This document shows positions 9,595 to 18,117 of a stretch of 64,000 nt of DNA, piece after piece (positions within the stretch are counted from its first letter, which is position 1; each line of letters begins with the position of its first letter). Origin of the DNA: Loktanella sp. SALINAS62 (lineage in GTDB: Bacteria; Pseudomonadota; Alphaproteobacteria; Rhodobacterales; Rhodobacteraceae); the NCBI RefSeq assembly GCF_018263905.1, contig NZ_JAAFZU010000028.1, forward strand, positions 47,731 through 111,730, in the 5' to 3' direction. The notes beneath the pieces were generated by a model. It did no database searches, was not told where the DNA came from, and worked only from the letters and a program-made list of their open reading frames with translations. The position numbers and the translations under genes are program-made.

Positions 9595-9811
9595 GATCAA
9601 CCATCTGGACATCAAAGCAAGACAGTTTCAGCACCGATCCGATCCGCCAAACGGTGGGACTGATCGTCCAAGGCTGTATTTATCGGGCAGCGTCTGCGAC
9701 AAGCGTCGTTATCAGCTTTGTCCGCACACTGAACAGCGCAACATAAATATTTTAGCGGGGCTGGTCACTGTTGTTTTCCACGGCAGCTATAGGCGGAAAA
9801 GGAACCAGACT

Positions 9812-10579
9812 GTGGCTAAAACTCCAACGTCCCGAATAGACAAGCTCCTGTCTTCCATGGGCTATGGTTCACGCAACGAAATCGCGCAAATGGCCAGGCG
9901 GGGCGGTATTCGTCTGGACGCTGCGAACATCCGGGACGTCACCAAACGCATTCCTGTGACTTCGGATTTGCCGGTCCGCATGAAAATCCACGGCGAGGCG
10001 CTTGACCCCCTTCCGGGCATGGTCATCCTGATGAACAAACCTTTGGACATGACGTGTTCGCACAAGGAAGACGGGCCATTGGTCTATGACGTCCTGCCGG
10101 AGCGCTGGAAAAGACGTGATCCGGCGGTTTCGTCCATCGGCCGGTTGGATAAGCTGACGACGGGTCTTTTGTTACTGACAGATGATGGCGGCCTGCTGCA
10201 CCGTATTATCAGCCCAAAGCGCCACGTCGCAAAAATCTATCGTGTCAAGCTGGCCCGCCCGCTTAATGGCAGCGAAGGCGGCCTGTTCTCCTCGGGTCAG
10301 TTGATGCTGAAAGGCGAGGACAAGCCGCTGCTTCCTGCGGAACTGGAGGTGGTCTCGGAAACCGAAGCCCTGCTGAGGATCACCGAGGGCCGATACCATC
10401 AGGTGCGTCGCATGTTTGCTGCCACCGGCAACCACATCGAAAAACTGCATCGCGAGAGTATGGGCGGTCTGTCGCTCCCTGATGGCATCGCACCCGGTCA
10501 GTGGAAGCTGCTGAGTGAGGAAGAGATCGCCTTGATCTTCCACGCGCGTTGCGACCGGAGCGGAGAGTCGGCTGAGTGA
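9812..10579 (+). CDS. 16S rRNA pseudouridine synthase, RsuA/RluB/E/F family
   Basis: About 255 residues. An S4-like RNA-binding domain at the N-terminus (SRIDKLLSSMGYGSRNEIAQM) is followed by the pseudouridine synthase domain with the catalytic motif SSIGRLDKLTTGLLLLTDDG, where the Asp of GRLD is the nucleophile, and the late motif EGRYHQVRRMFAATGN. It isomerises a uridine in ribosomal RNA, most likely 16S U516 if RsuA-like. The open frame reaches back to 9539, but GTG at 9812 is preferred: AAAAGGAA lies upstream and the S4 domain starts there. The exact rRNA site cannot be read from sequence. Confidence 0.85.
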   Translation: MAKTPTSRIDKLLSSMGYGSRNEIAQMARRGGIRLDAANIRDVTKRIPVTSDLPVRMKIHGEALDPLPGMVILMNKPLDMTCSHKEDGPLVYDVLPERWKRRDPAVSSIGRLDKLTTGLLLLTDDGGLLHRIISPKRHVAKIYRVKLARPLNGSEGGLFSSGQLMLKGEDKPLLPAELEVVSETEALLRITEGRYHQVRRMFAATGNHIEKLHRESMGGLSLPDGIAPGQWKLLSEEEIALIFHARCDRSGESAE

Positions 10580-10589
10580 ATGTCCGCTT

Positions 10590-10865
10590 GGATGTCGAAC
10601 TTGAGATGTTTGCTGGCTGCGATTTCAAACGCCTTGGTCTTCTTGCGAGATTAGTGAATGTTCTTCGCTGGATCGCCACCCTTGGCGGCGAGGATGCGAT
10701 TCATGCGCAGTCTCGAACCATCGCAGACCCGTGTCCGAAGACTTGGCGCTTGCCACGCACCATGATGCGCAACACCCATCGGCCAGCACCGGAATTTGAC
10801 GCACCGTCGTATTGGCCCCCACCGTCTGTATGTGTGTCCGGCGGCGCAGACCGAACAAAGACGGC
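10590..10865 (-). pseudogene. Tyrosine-recombinase (DUF4102-type) fragment
   Basis: In the minus frames there is TDGGG, then SGAGRWVLRIMVRGKRQVFGHGSAMV. This is the pattern of the arm-binding N-terminal domain of P4-like integrases (normally DGGGLYL..SGAK.W.FR). A second piece in another frame (RILAAKGGDPAKN) matches the next conserved part of the same domain. Frames are broken and no catalytic domain is present. It is the second integrase relic of the window, distinct from the one at 33.4-36.6 kb. Confidence 0.5.
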
Positions 10866-11458
10866 TTTCGGTTGCTTTTCGAAATGCGGCATATGCCACT
10901 TTCCGGGCGTTAATCGCTGCTGGACATTCGTTTTTACATCCACATTCGCGCCCACATTTTCTGCACGATAGCGGGAAGGTGCAAAAAGCGTAACGCCCTG
11001 AAAAGCCGAAACCTTTCAGTATCCACTGGGTATGGGAATGAACACTTTTGGCGTGTGGCGGAGCGACAGTCCGCCAAATTTTTGCGACAAAATACTGTTA
11101 TTAAAGCATTATTTATCAAGCACATGGAAATATACCTCATAAAATACCGCATGAGGAAGTAATTTTGTTTGCGTTTAAACGGTCCGGCAAATTTGGAAAG
11201 CGTGCTAAGATGTATCCAACCTTGAAGGCAGGATGCAACATTTCGCGCGACAGCGTAGCCAACATGACGGCGTTTTCAGTTCCGCCTCGGTATCGGTTTG
11301 AACTTGCCCCCTAGGATCGAAATTCTGGGCGCGGAAGATCGACTTGGCTCTCCAGTCTGCCGGTCTCGACCAGTTCGTTCTGTGCAGGCTCCACGCGAAT
11401 GCAACCTGCTTGCAGGGTTGATCCGGCCCCAGCGCAGGCTTTGCTTCTTGGCGCATGC
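10866..11458. other. Gene-free stretch, AT-rich in its centre
   Basis: No coding region that I can support lies between the integrase fragment and the LysR gene. The centre (about 11040-11200) is richer in A/T than its neighbours and contains one hairpin followed by a T-run. Small open frames exist on both strands but lack ribosome sites or recognisable products. Confidence 0.5.
11056..11083 (+). terminator. Possible rho-independent terminator
   Basis: A 7-bp perfect stem (TGGCGGA / TCCGCCA) with a 7-base loop is followed by AATTTTT. It reads as a terminator on the plus strand. The gene it would serve is not visible, since the pseudouridine synthase ends 480 bases upstream. Confidence 0.4.
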
Positions 11459-12409
11459 TTACGCGCTCCAGATCACCGCGTTCTCGTGGCGCAGGATGAT
11501 CGCCCGCAGATCGTCGAACGCCACGCTGATGAATCGCACCAGCTTGTCGCACGTGGGCAGGGACGGCGCGTTCTTCAGGCGTAAGATACCTAGCGACCGT
11601 TCCGGTTGTGGTATCTTCATCGGAACGGTCTTGAACTTGCCTGTTTGGCGGAAGGCGAACAGCACGCTTTGTGGCAGCACCGTCAGGGCATCGGTTTCTT
11701 CAAGATAGTTCAGCACGCTCATCAACGAGCCGCCGGAATAGCGCACGTTCACCTCGCTCATGCCGATGGACAACAGGATTGAGTGGATGTCCGCCAAAAG
11801 CGGCGACCCCGGCAGCGGCGCGATCCACGGGTAGCGGAGTAGATCGGTGGAGGTGACGGATTTCTTGCGGAAAATCGGATGGCGGACCCGCGCGGCGACA
11901 ACATTGCGCCCCGGCAGGATCTCGGTGAAGTCCAGTTCCGACCCCGGTTCGACCATGCCAAGCGGACAGATCGCCATGTCAAGCTGGCCCGACCTAAGAC
12001 CCGCTTGGATCTCGGGCAGGTTGCCGTAAGACTGGTCGACGCGGATATCGGGCCACTTCACTTGAAACTGGCCGATCATGCGGGAAATGACGGCGTCCAT
12101 GAAGAACGGCACGCCAGCGATCCGCACGGTGCCCGCGGACCCACTGCGAAACCCGTCCACGGTTTCGGACGCCTTGCGTCCGGCCTCAAGGATTACCTTG
12201 CCATGCGCAGCAAGCTGCCGCCCGATGATCGTGGGCACCAGCGGACGCCTGCCGGGCATGAACAGCGGTTCGCCCAACCGCTTTTGAAGCGCTGACAGCG
12301 TGCGGGAAACGGCGGGCTGGCTGAGACCCAGAAGGTTCGCGCCTTCGGTCACGCCGCCTGCCTCGATCACGGCGGCAAGCTGCGCCAGATGCTTCTCGTC
12401 AATCTTCAT
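11459..12409 (-). CDS. LysR-family transcriptional regulator of the aromatic cluster
   Basis: A 316-residue LysR regulator. The N-terminal winged helix-turn-helix is clear (GGVTEGANLLGLSQPAVSR, then LQKRLGEPLFMPGRR), followed by an effector-binding domain of two alpha/beta lobes (VRIAGVPFFMDAVISRM onward). It is divergent from the catabolic operon with 78 bases between starts, and a perfect 17-bp palindrome lies in that gap. LysR proteins in this arrangement usually activate the divergent operon when a pathway substrate or intermediate binds, and repress themselves. The inducer is unknown. Confidence 0.9.
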   Translation of the reverse strand: MKIDEKHLAQLAAVIEAGGVTEGANLLGLSQPAVSRTLSALQKRLGEPLFMPGRRPLVPTIIGRQLAAHGKVILEAGRKASETVDGFRSGSAGTVRIAGVPFFMDAVISRMIGQFQVKWPDIRVDQSYGNLPEIQAGLRSGQLDMAICPLGMVEPGSELDFTEILPGRNVVAARVRHPIFRKKSVTSTDLLRYPWIAPLPGSPLLADIHSILLSIGMSEVNVRYSGGSLMSVLNYLEETDALTVLPQSVLFAFRQTGKFKTVPMKIPQPERSLGILRLKNAPSLPTCDKLVRFISVAFDDLRAIILRHENAVIWSA

Positions 12410-12436
12410 ATCAATTCGTTATATCGCAGGTCTGAA

Positions 12437-12453
12437 ATTCGATACTATCGAAT
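12437..12453. promoter_or_regulatory. Palindromic LysR operator (LTTR box)
   Basis: ATTCGATA-C-TATCGAAT is a perfect 17-bp inverted repeat containing the T-N11-A pattern of LysR-type binding sites. It lies 27 bases upstream of the LysR start and 34 bases upstream of the first catabolic gene. A possible half site (ATTCG) is at about 12415. It is the best candidate for the recognition site of the divergent LysR protein. Confidence 0.6.
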
Positions 12454-12487
12454 GTCGCGCCGTTTACGGTGGAAGTCAAACGGGGGG

Positions 12488-13333
12488 ATGACGACCATGG
12501 ATGGGGGCAAGGCGCCAAATCGTCGGGGGAACGGGTTTGCGCAACATGCCGCAACCCGCGACACGCGCCTTGCCGCCATCATTGCCGATCTTGTGGGGGC
12601 GGTCGAGGCTGTGGTCGTCAAGCACCGGGTCACGCGCGACGAATTAAGCGTGGCCATGTGCTTTGCGACGGATGTCGGGCTGTCGACGGATGACCGGCGA
12701 AACGAATGGGCTTTGCTGTCGGATGCGACCGGCCTGACCGACCTGATCGAAAAGATCGGGGTGGATCGGCCGATGGGCGCGACCGCGCAGACCATGCTCG
12801 GGCCATTTTACAGGGACGGCGCGCCGCGCAAGGCATCGGGCGACACCATCTCGATCGACGGGATCGGCGTGCCGCTGAGCTTCGTCGCCCATGTCACCGA
12901 CCTTGATGGCGACCCGGTGCCGGGGGCCACGGTGGACGTGTGGCAGGCAAACGGGGACGGGACGTTCGAAAACCAGAACCCCGATAGCCAGCCGGACTAC
13001 AACCTGCGCGGGCGGTTCGTTACCGACGCGCAGGGTGTTGTGACATTCCGGACGGTGCGGCCCGCTGGTTATAGCTTGCCCGCCGATGGACCCGTGGCCG
13101 CGTTGCTTCGCGCGCTTGACCTGTCGCTGGTCAGGCCAGCGCACATACAGTTCCGCGTCGCTGCGACCGGGTTCCAGACACTTGTTACGCATGTGTTCGA
13201 CAAGTCCGACCCGCAAATCGGCGCCGACCCTCTTTGGTGCGCGGCGCCGGACCTGCTGGCCGATTTCGGGGACAAGACGACCGGATTTACCTTCAAGCTT
13301 GCCCGGGCCCGCCCGGATCATCACCGTCGATAA
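12488..13333 (+). CDS. Intradiol ring-cleavage dioxygenase homologue lacking two iron ligands
   Basis: About 281 residues with the intradiol dioxygenase architecture: an N-terminal helical domain (about 15-110), then the beta-sandwich catalytic domain starting at TMLGPFYRDGAP. Enzymes of this family (catechol or hydroxyquinol 1,2-dioxygenase) hold Fe(III) with two Tyr and two His. Here the first Tyr position reads GTFEN (Phe about residue 160) and the second His of the PAHxH motif reads PAHIQF (Gln about 221). Only Tyr195 (GYSLP) and His219 remain. The product may be inactive, an iron-free partner subunit, or altered in activity. ATG 12488 is preferred over an open frame reaching 12389. An in-frame ATG at 12497 is an alternative. 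It is the first gene of the catabolic operon. Confidence 0.8.
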   Translation: MTTMDGGKAPNRRGNGFAQHAATRDTRLAAIIADLVGAVEAVVVKHRVTRDELSVAMCFATDVGLSTDDRRNEWALLSDATGLTDLIEKIGVDRPMGATAQTMLGPFYRDGAPRKASGDTISIDGIGVPLSFVAHVTDLDGDPVPGATVDVWQANGDGTFENQNPDSQPDYNLRGRFVTDAQGVVTFRTVRPAGYSLPADGPVAALLRALDLSLVRPAHIQFRVAATGFQTLVTHVFDKSDPQIGADPLWCAAPDLLADFGDKTTGFTFKLARARPDHHRR

Positions 13334-13353
13334 ACTTTGGGGAGGAGAAAACC

Positions 13354-14310
13354 ATGGCTCAGATCAGCGGCTATCATCACATGACGCTCAGCACGCATGG
13401 CGTGCAGGAGGACTATGATTTCTATACCAAGACGCTTGGCCTTTACTCGGTCAAGCGCACGGTGCTGTTCGATGGAGTGTTGCCGGTCTACCACCTGTAC
13501 TACGGCGCGAAAAATGGCGACGCTTCGACCATCATCACGACCTTCCCGTTCAAGAAGCCCGGCATCTACGGGCGGCGCGGATCGAACCAGTCCAAGATCG
13601 TGATGCAGTCGATCCCAGTGGGCGCAGCAGATTATTGGGTCAACCGTCTGAACGGGATGGGCGTAGAGGCCACCAAGACCACGCGTTTCGGGGCGGATCG
13701 CGTGGTGTTCGAACATCCCTGCGGCATCCCGCACGAACTGGTCGAAAACCCAAGCGACAACCGCACACCGATTGCCAACGAGGTGCAGGGCGTCAGCGCG
13801 GAACATGGAATCAAGGGCATCTACGGCGGGGCCATTTCTGTGATGGACCGCAGTGCGATGGACGATTTTCTGACCATCGCGCTGCCGATGGAAAAGATCG
13901 CCGACAGCCATGAAGGTCTGGCCTTTGCCGTTCCCACGAACGATGGCGCGAAATCCATCGTGGAGGTTCTGCATGAACCCGATGTTCCGCAGGGCACCTG
14001 GACGCTGGCGGGTGGCACGGTGCATCACTTGGCGCTGAACACCGGGACCGAGGAAAACCAGATGGCGCTGCGGGCGCATATCGAAGGGTTGGGTTTCACC
14101 GACATCTCGGAACAGAAGGACCGGATGTATTTCAAATCCTGCTACGTCCGCAGCCCAGGCGGCGCGTTGTTCGAACTGGCCTGGACCGTGCCCGAGGGGT
14201 GGGCCAAGGACGAACCCGCCGACGCCATCGGCCAGACGCTGGTGTTCCCGCCATGGTTCGAGGATCGCCGCGCCGAGATGGAAGCGGGTCTTGAACCCGC
14301 GAGCTTCTGA
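13354..14310 (+). CDS. PcpA/LinE-type hydroquinone 1,2-dioxygenase (VOC family)
   Basis: A 318-residue protein with paired vicinal-oxygen-chelate domains. Candidate Fe(II) ligands are His9 (GYHHMTL), His225 (TVHHLAL) and Glu274 (ALFELAW). Their spacing, 216 and 49 residues, equals that reported for PcpA, the 2,6-dichlorohydroquinone dioxygenase (His11, His227, Glu276), as I recall it. Such enzymes open (chloro)hydroquinone rings. MhqA/MhqO proteins of the same family also act on quinone-derived compounds. The start follows GGGGAGGAG. It stands 20 bases after the intradiol homologue and upstream of a hydrolase and a maleylacetate reductase, the expected next steps. The ring substitution pattern it accepts is not known. 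Confidence 0.82.
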   Translation: MAQISGYHHMTLSTHGVQEDYDFYTKTLGLYSVKRTVLFDGVLPVYHLYYGAKNGDASTIITTFPFKKPGIYGRRGSNQSKIVMQSIPVGAADYWVNRLNGMGVEATKTTRFGADRVVFEHPCGIPHELVENPSDNRTPIANEVQGVSAEHGIKGIYGGAISVMDRSAMDDFLTIALPMEKIADSHEGLAFAVPTNDGAKSIVEVLHEPDVPQGTWTLAGGTVHHLALNTGTEENQMALRAHIEGLGFTDISEQKDRMYFKSCYVRSPGGALFELAWTVPEGWAKDEPADAIGQTLVFPPWFEDRRAEMEAGLEPASF

Positions 14311-14319
14311 GGCACAAGG

Positions 14320-14967
14320 ATGGGCAACCCGATCCATGTCGGCGCGACGTCCGATGATGCGAACGTGATTTGCATCGTCGTGCACGGACGCGGCCAGACG
14401 CAAGGCGACATGCTGGCGATGATCGTTGACCGGCTGGATCTGCCGGACGTCCGGTTCGCGCTTCCCAAATCCGTCTCCGAAGCCTGGTACGCGGCGCGCG
14501 CCATCGACCCGCTAGGCGACCGGACGCCGGCAGAGCTGGATCACGGGATTGCGCAGATCGCCGCCGTGATCGCGGCGGAGCGCGCCAATGCACCGGGCCG
14601 CCCAGTTTTGCTATGCGGCTTTTCACAGGGCGCGTGCATGGCGGTCGAACTGTTGATGCGGCGGCCCGATCTGGCCGATGCCGCCTGCCTGTTGACCGGC
14701 TGCCGTGTCGGAGTTGAGTCTGACGATCTGCCGTTCGCGCGGCTGGACGGCGTGCCGGTTTATGCAAGCTGCGGAGATGATGACCCGTGGATACCGGCGG
14801 GCGATCATCACAAAATGCTGGCGACGCTGACCCGCGCGGGCGCACGACTGCGCGCCGACATGTTTCCGGGTCGCCCACATGCGGTCAACGACACCGAGAT
14901 TGCCGTTCTGTCCGGGATGCTGATCGACCTGGCGTTGGGGCATGTGCCTATGGCGGGCGACACATGA
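14320..14967 (+). CDS. Alpha/beta hydrolase, phospholipase/carboxylesterase (MhqD-like)
   Basis: A 215-residue cytoplasmic alpha/beta hydrolase. The oxyanion region is IVVHGRGQ, the nucleophile elbow is GFSQGA (Ser about residue 106), the acid lies in CGDDDPWIP, and the catalytic His is in FPGRPHAV. This matches the carboxylesterase type 2 group that includes MhqD, usually found beside MhqO/MhqA ring-cleavage dioxygenases, as here. It sits 9 bases after the dioxygenase and overlaps the next gene by 4 bases. A role in hydrolysing a ring-cleavage product is inferred from context. Confidence 0.82.
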   Translation: MGNPIHVGATSDDANVICIVVHGRGQTQGDMLAMIVDRLDLPDVRFALPKSVSEAWYAARAIDPLGDRTPAELDHGIAQIAAVIAAERANAPGRPVLLCGFSQGACMAVELLMRRPDLADAACLLTGCRVGVESDDLPFARLDGVPVYASCGDDDPWIPAGDHHKMLATLTRAGARLRADMFPGRPHAVNDTEIAVLSGMLIDLALGHVPMAGDT

Positions 14968-16025
14968 CTGCGCCGTTCGTCTTTCCGGGGATCTCCACGC
15001 GGGTCGTGTTCGGCAGCGGCACACTGGATCTGGTCGCGGATGAACTGGCCGCACTTTGCCACCGCGCGGCACTGGTAGTGTCCACGCCTCAGCAGGCCGA
15101 TCAAGCGCGCGCAGTCGCGGACAGGCTTGGCACCGCCGCCGCCGGTCTGTTCACCAAAGCGGCGATGCACACCCCAATCGAGGTGACGGACCGCGCGGTC
15201 GACGCGTTTCTCCGAAGCGGCGCGGCCTGTGTCGTGGCTATCGGCGGCGGGTCCACCGTGGGGTTGGCCAAGGCCATTGCAACGCGCACCGGGGCGGATC
15301 AGATTGTGATCCCCACGACCTATGCCGGGTCCGAGATGACCGATATTCTGGGCGAAACGGCGCAGGGCGAAAAAACCACGCGCCGCGATGAATCGATCCG
15401 GCCCGAAGTGGTAATCTACGATGTGAATTTGACGCTTGGCCTGCCGGTGGCCATGACCGTCACATCTGCGCTGAATGCCATCGCGCATGGGGTAGAGGGG
15501 CTTTATGCCCGTGACGCGAACCCGATCACGGACATGATGGCGCTAGATGCGATGCGTGCGTTTCGGGACGGTCTGCCCAAGGTCGTTGCCGCGCCCGACG
15601 ATCACGACGCGCGCGCCAAGGTGCTTTACGGCGCATGGCTGTGTTCCACCGCGCTTGGTCATGTCTCGATGGCGCTGCACCACAAGCTGTGCCACGTGCT
15701 TGGCGGGTCTTTCGGCCTGCCGCACGCCGATACGCACGCGATCATGTTGCCGCATACGGCGGGGTTCAACGGGGTGGCGGTACCCGACAAGCTGGCCCCT
15801 GTGGCAGAGATTTTCGGCGGCAGCGTGGGCGGTGGGCTATGGGATTTTGCCAAGTCCAACGGCGCGCCCCTGCGGCTTGCCGATCTTGGCGTAACCGAAG
15901 CCGATCTGGACCGCGCCGCCGAGATCGCGACCCGCAATCCATACGACAACCCACGCCCCTTCGGGCGGGAGGAAATAAGGTCGATACTGGGCGCAGCCTG
16001 GCGGGGGGATCGGCCGGAAACCTGA
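14964..16025 (+). CDS. Maleylacetate reductase
   Basis: A 353-residue protein of the iron-type alcohol dehydrogenase superfamily. Typical points are VFGSGT near the N-terminus, the nucleotide loop AIGGGSTVGLAKAIA, PTTYAGSEMT, and HHKLCHVLGGSFGLPHADTHA. The combination is characteristic of maleylacetate reductase, which uses NAD(P)H to turn maleylacetate into 3-oxoadipate, the common exit of hydroxyquinol and chlorohydroquinone pathways. Start ATG 14964 overlaps the previous stop (ATGA). An earlier in-frame start inside the hydrolase gene is rejected. Its presence ties the cluster to hydroxyquinol/hydroquinone rather than simple catechol breakdown. Confidence 0.9.
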   Translation: MTAPFVFPGISTRVVFGSGTLDLVADELAALCHRAALVVSTPQQADQARAVADRLGTAAAGLFTKAAMHTPIEVTDRAVDAFLRSGAACVVAIGGGSTVGLAKAIATRTGADQIVIPTTYAGSEMTDILGETAQGEKTTRRDESIRPEVVIYDVNLTLGLPVAMTVTSALNAIAHGVEGLYARDANPITDMMALDAMRAFRDGLPKVVAAPDDHDARAKVLYGAWLCSTALGHVSMALHHKLCHVLGGSFGLPHADTHAIMLPHTAGFNGVAVPDKLAPVAEIFGGSVGGGLWDFAKSNGAPLRLADLGVTEADLDRAAEIATRNPYDNPRPFGREEIRSILGAAWRGDRPET

Positions 16026-16058
16026 CCAAACTGCAATCATATAGAGGGAGGAACTCAG

Positions 16059-17339
16059 ATGATTACGCGACGTAGACTACTCAAGACGGCAGCGGCAACC
16101 GGGCTGATCACCGGGGCGACGGGGCTGGCGATGCCAGCGATTGCGCAACGCCGCGCAGTGCGCATCGGCTATGTCAGCCCGCAGACTGGGCCACTGGCGG
16201 GCTTTGCGGAGGCCGACAGCTTTACCATCGCGATGTTCAACCGCGTGATGGCCGAGCAGGGCATCGCGGTCGAGGTCATCGTGAAGGACAGCCAGTCGAA
16301 CCCGAACCGGGCGGCGGCGGTCGCGCAGGAACTGATCATCGATGACGAGATCGATTTCATGCTGGTCGCCTCCACGCCGGAAACGACCAATCCCGTGGCG
16401 ACTGTCTGCGAAGGCGAAGAGATCCCCGTGATTTCGACCAAAGCACCGTGGCAGCCGTTCTTCATTGGGCAGCAGGGCAATCCGGGCGATCCGGAAAGCT
16501 GGCAGCCGTTCAACTTTGCCTACCACTATTTCTGGGGGCTAGAGGATGTGATCGGCGTCTTCACCAATATGTGGAACCAGTTGGACACCAACAAGCAGGT
16601 TGGCGGGCTGTTCCCGAACGACGCGGATGGTAACGCTTGGGGCGACCCCAATGTGGGCGTCGCACCGGGATTCTCCGAAGCGGGATACACGACGACCGAT
16701 CCGGGCCGGTTCCAGAACCTGACCGACGATTTCAGCGCTCAGATCAACGCGTTCAAGGCGGCCAATGCCGAGATCGTCACCGGCGTTGTGATCCCGCCCG
16801 ACTTCACCACCTTCCGTAACCAGGCGATCCAGCAGGGCTTCAGCCCCAAGGCGATCACGGTGGCCAAGGCGATCTTGTTTCCGCAGTCAGTCGAAACGCT
16901 TGGCGAGGCGGGCCACAATCTGTCGTCCGAGGTGTGGTGGTCTGCAAGCCACCCGTTCACCTCGTCCCTGACCGGCGAAAGCTGCGCCGATCTGGCGGCC
17001 AGTTTCACCGAGGCGACGGGGCGGCCTTGGACACAGCCCATCGGGTTCGTTCATTCGCTGTTCGAAATGGCGGCGGACGTCATCAAGCGGGCGGAAGACC
17101 CGACTGATCCCGAAGGCGTGGTCGAGACGATCCGTGCGACCGAACTGGACACGATGGTCGGCCGCATCGCCTGGGACGGTGCGGGCGTGCCGCCCTTCGC
17201 GGCGCAGAACGTTTGCAAGACGCCCCTCGTCGGTGGCCAGTGGCGGCGGCAGGAGGACGGATCGTTCGAGCTCGTGGTGGTCGACAACACCACCGCGCCG
17301 AACATCCCGACCGGCGGCACCATGGAAGCGCTGGCCTAG
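16059..17339 (+). CDS. Branched-chain-amino-acid-type ABC transporter substrate-binding protein (Tat signal)
   Basis: A 426-residue periplasmic binding protein of the Leu/Ile/Val (HAAT) class. The N-terminus (MITRRRLLKTAAATG..MPAIAQ) is a twin-arginine signal, so the protein is exported folded. The mature part begins VRIGYVSPQTGPLAGFAEA and shows SNPNRAAAVAQELI and VASTPETTNPVA, typical of type I periplasmic receptors. A strong GGGAGG ribosome site precedes it. It is followed by two ATPases and two permeases and enclosed by ring-cleavage genes, so the likely ligand is an aromatic compound or acid rather than an amino acid. That is inference. Confidence 0.88.
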   Translation: MITRRRLLKTAAATGLITGATGLAMPAIAQRRAVRIGYVSPQTGPLAGFAEADSFTIAMFNRVMAEQGIAVEVIVKDSQSNPNRAAAVAQELIIDDEIDFMLVASTPETTNPVATVCEGEEIPVISTKAPWQPFFIGQQGNPGDPESWQPFNFAYHYFWGLEDVIGVFTNMWNQLDTNKQVGGLFPNDADGNAWGDPNVGVAPGFSEAGYTTTDPGRFQNLTDDFSAQINAFKAANAEIVTGVVIPPDFTTFRNQAIQQGFSPKAITVAKAILFPQSVETLGEAGHNLSSEVWWSASHPFTSSLTGESCADLAASFTEATGRPWTQPIGFVHSLFEMAADVIKRAEDPTDPEGVVETIRATELDTMVGRIAWDGAGVPPFAAQNVCKTPLVGGQWRRQEDGSFELVVVDNTTAPNIPTGGTMEALA

Positions 17340-17397
17340 AGCTTTGAACCCGCAGGCCCTGTCGTTTGGCGGGGCCTGCAACCCTTCAGGAAATCCG

Positions 17398-18117
17398 ATG
17401 TCCATTTTGAGCCTTCAAAACGTCTCCAAATCCTTCGGCGCGCTTACGGTGTCCGATGACGTCAGCTTTGACGTGCCCAAGGGCGAGGCGTTGGGAATCA
17501 TCGGGCCGAATGGAGCCGGGAAATCGACGCTGTTCAACTTGATCAACGGAAAATTCGCGCCCGATCGCGGACGGATCACCTTTGATGGGGTGGACGTGAC
17601 AAAGGTGCCACCGATGCAGCGCTGTCTGGCGGGCGTCGGGCGGTCGTTCCAGATCCCGCAGCCGTTCGGCAATCTGACGGTGTTCGAGAATCTGCTGGTG
17701 TCGGCCACCCACGGGCAAGGGCGGTCGGAACGCGAGGTTACGGCAGAGTGCGCCGCCATTCTTGAACAGACCGAATTGATGGCGGTCGCCAACACCACCG
17801 CTGGAACGTTAAGCCTGCTGCAACGCAAGCGGCTGGAACTGGCGCGCGCCATGGCGACGGGGCCGAAGCTGCTGTTACTTGATGAAATCGCAGGCGGCCT
17901 GACAGAGGGTGAATGCCGGTCGCTGATCGAGACGATCAAGTCGATCCACGCGGGCGGCATCACGATCATCTGGATCGAACATGTGCTGCACGCGCTCAAC
18001 TCTGTGGTGGAACGGCTTTTGGTGCTGGATTTTGGCAAGGTCATCGGCCTTGGCGCGCCCGCAGAGATCATGGAGAGCCGCGAGGTCAGGGAAATCTATC
18101 TGGGGATCGATATATGA
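17398..18117 (+). CDS. ABC transporter ATP-binding protein, LivG type
   Basis: A 239-residue ATPase. Walker A is GPNGAGKST, the Q-loop region is GRSFQIPQPF, and Walker B is LLLLDEIAGGL. The signature position reads LSLLQRKRLELARAM, slightly degenerate as in LivG proteins. It pairs with the LivF-type ATPase that follows with an ATGA overlap. The start ATG 17398 has AGGA upstream. The frame is open further back into the binding-protein gene, but that part is shadow. Confidence 0.9.
   Translation: MSILSLQNVSKSFGALTVSDDVSFDVPKGEALGIIGPNGAGKSTLFNLINGKFAPDRGRITFDGVDVTKVPPMQRCLAGVGRSFQIPQPFGNLTVFENLLVSATHGQGRSEREVTAECAAILEQTELMAVANTTAGTLSLLQRKRLELARAMATGPKLLLLDEIAGGLTEGECRSLIETIKSIHAGGITIIWIEHVLHALNSVVERLLVLDFGKVIGLGAPAEIMESREVREIYLGIDI

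Noticed and set aside
13321-14403. A 360-codon minus-strand frame opposite the PcpA-like gene
   Set aside because: It is the mirror of a clearly coding plus-strand gene and shows no domain.
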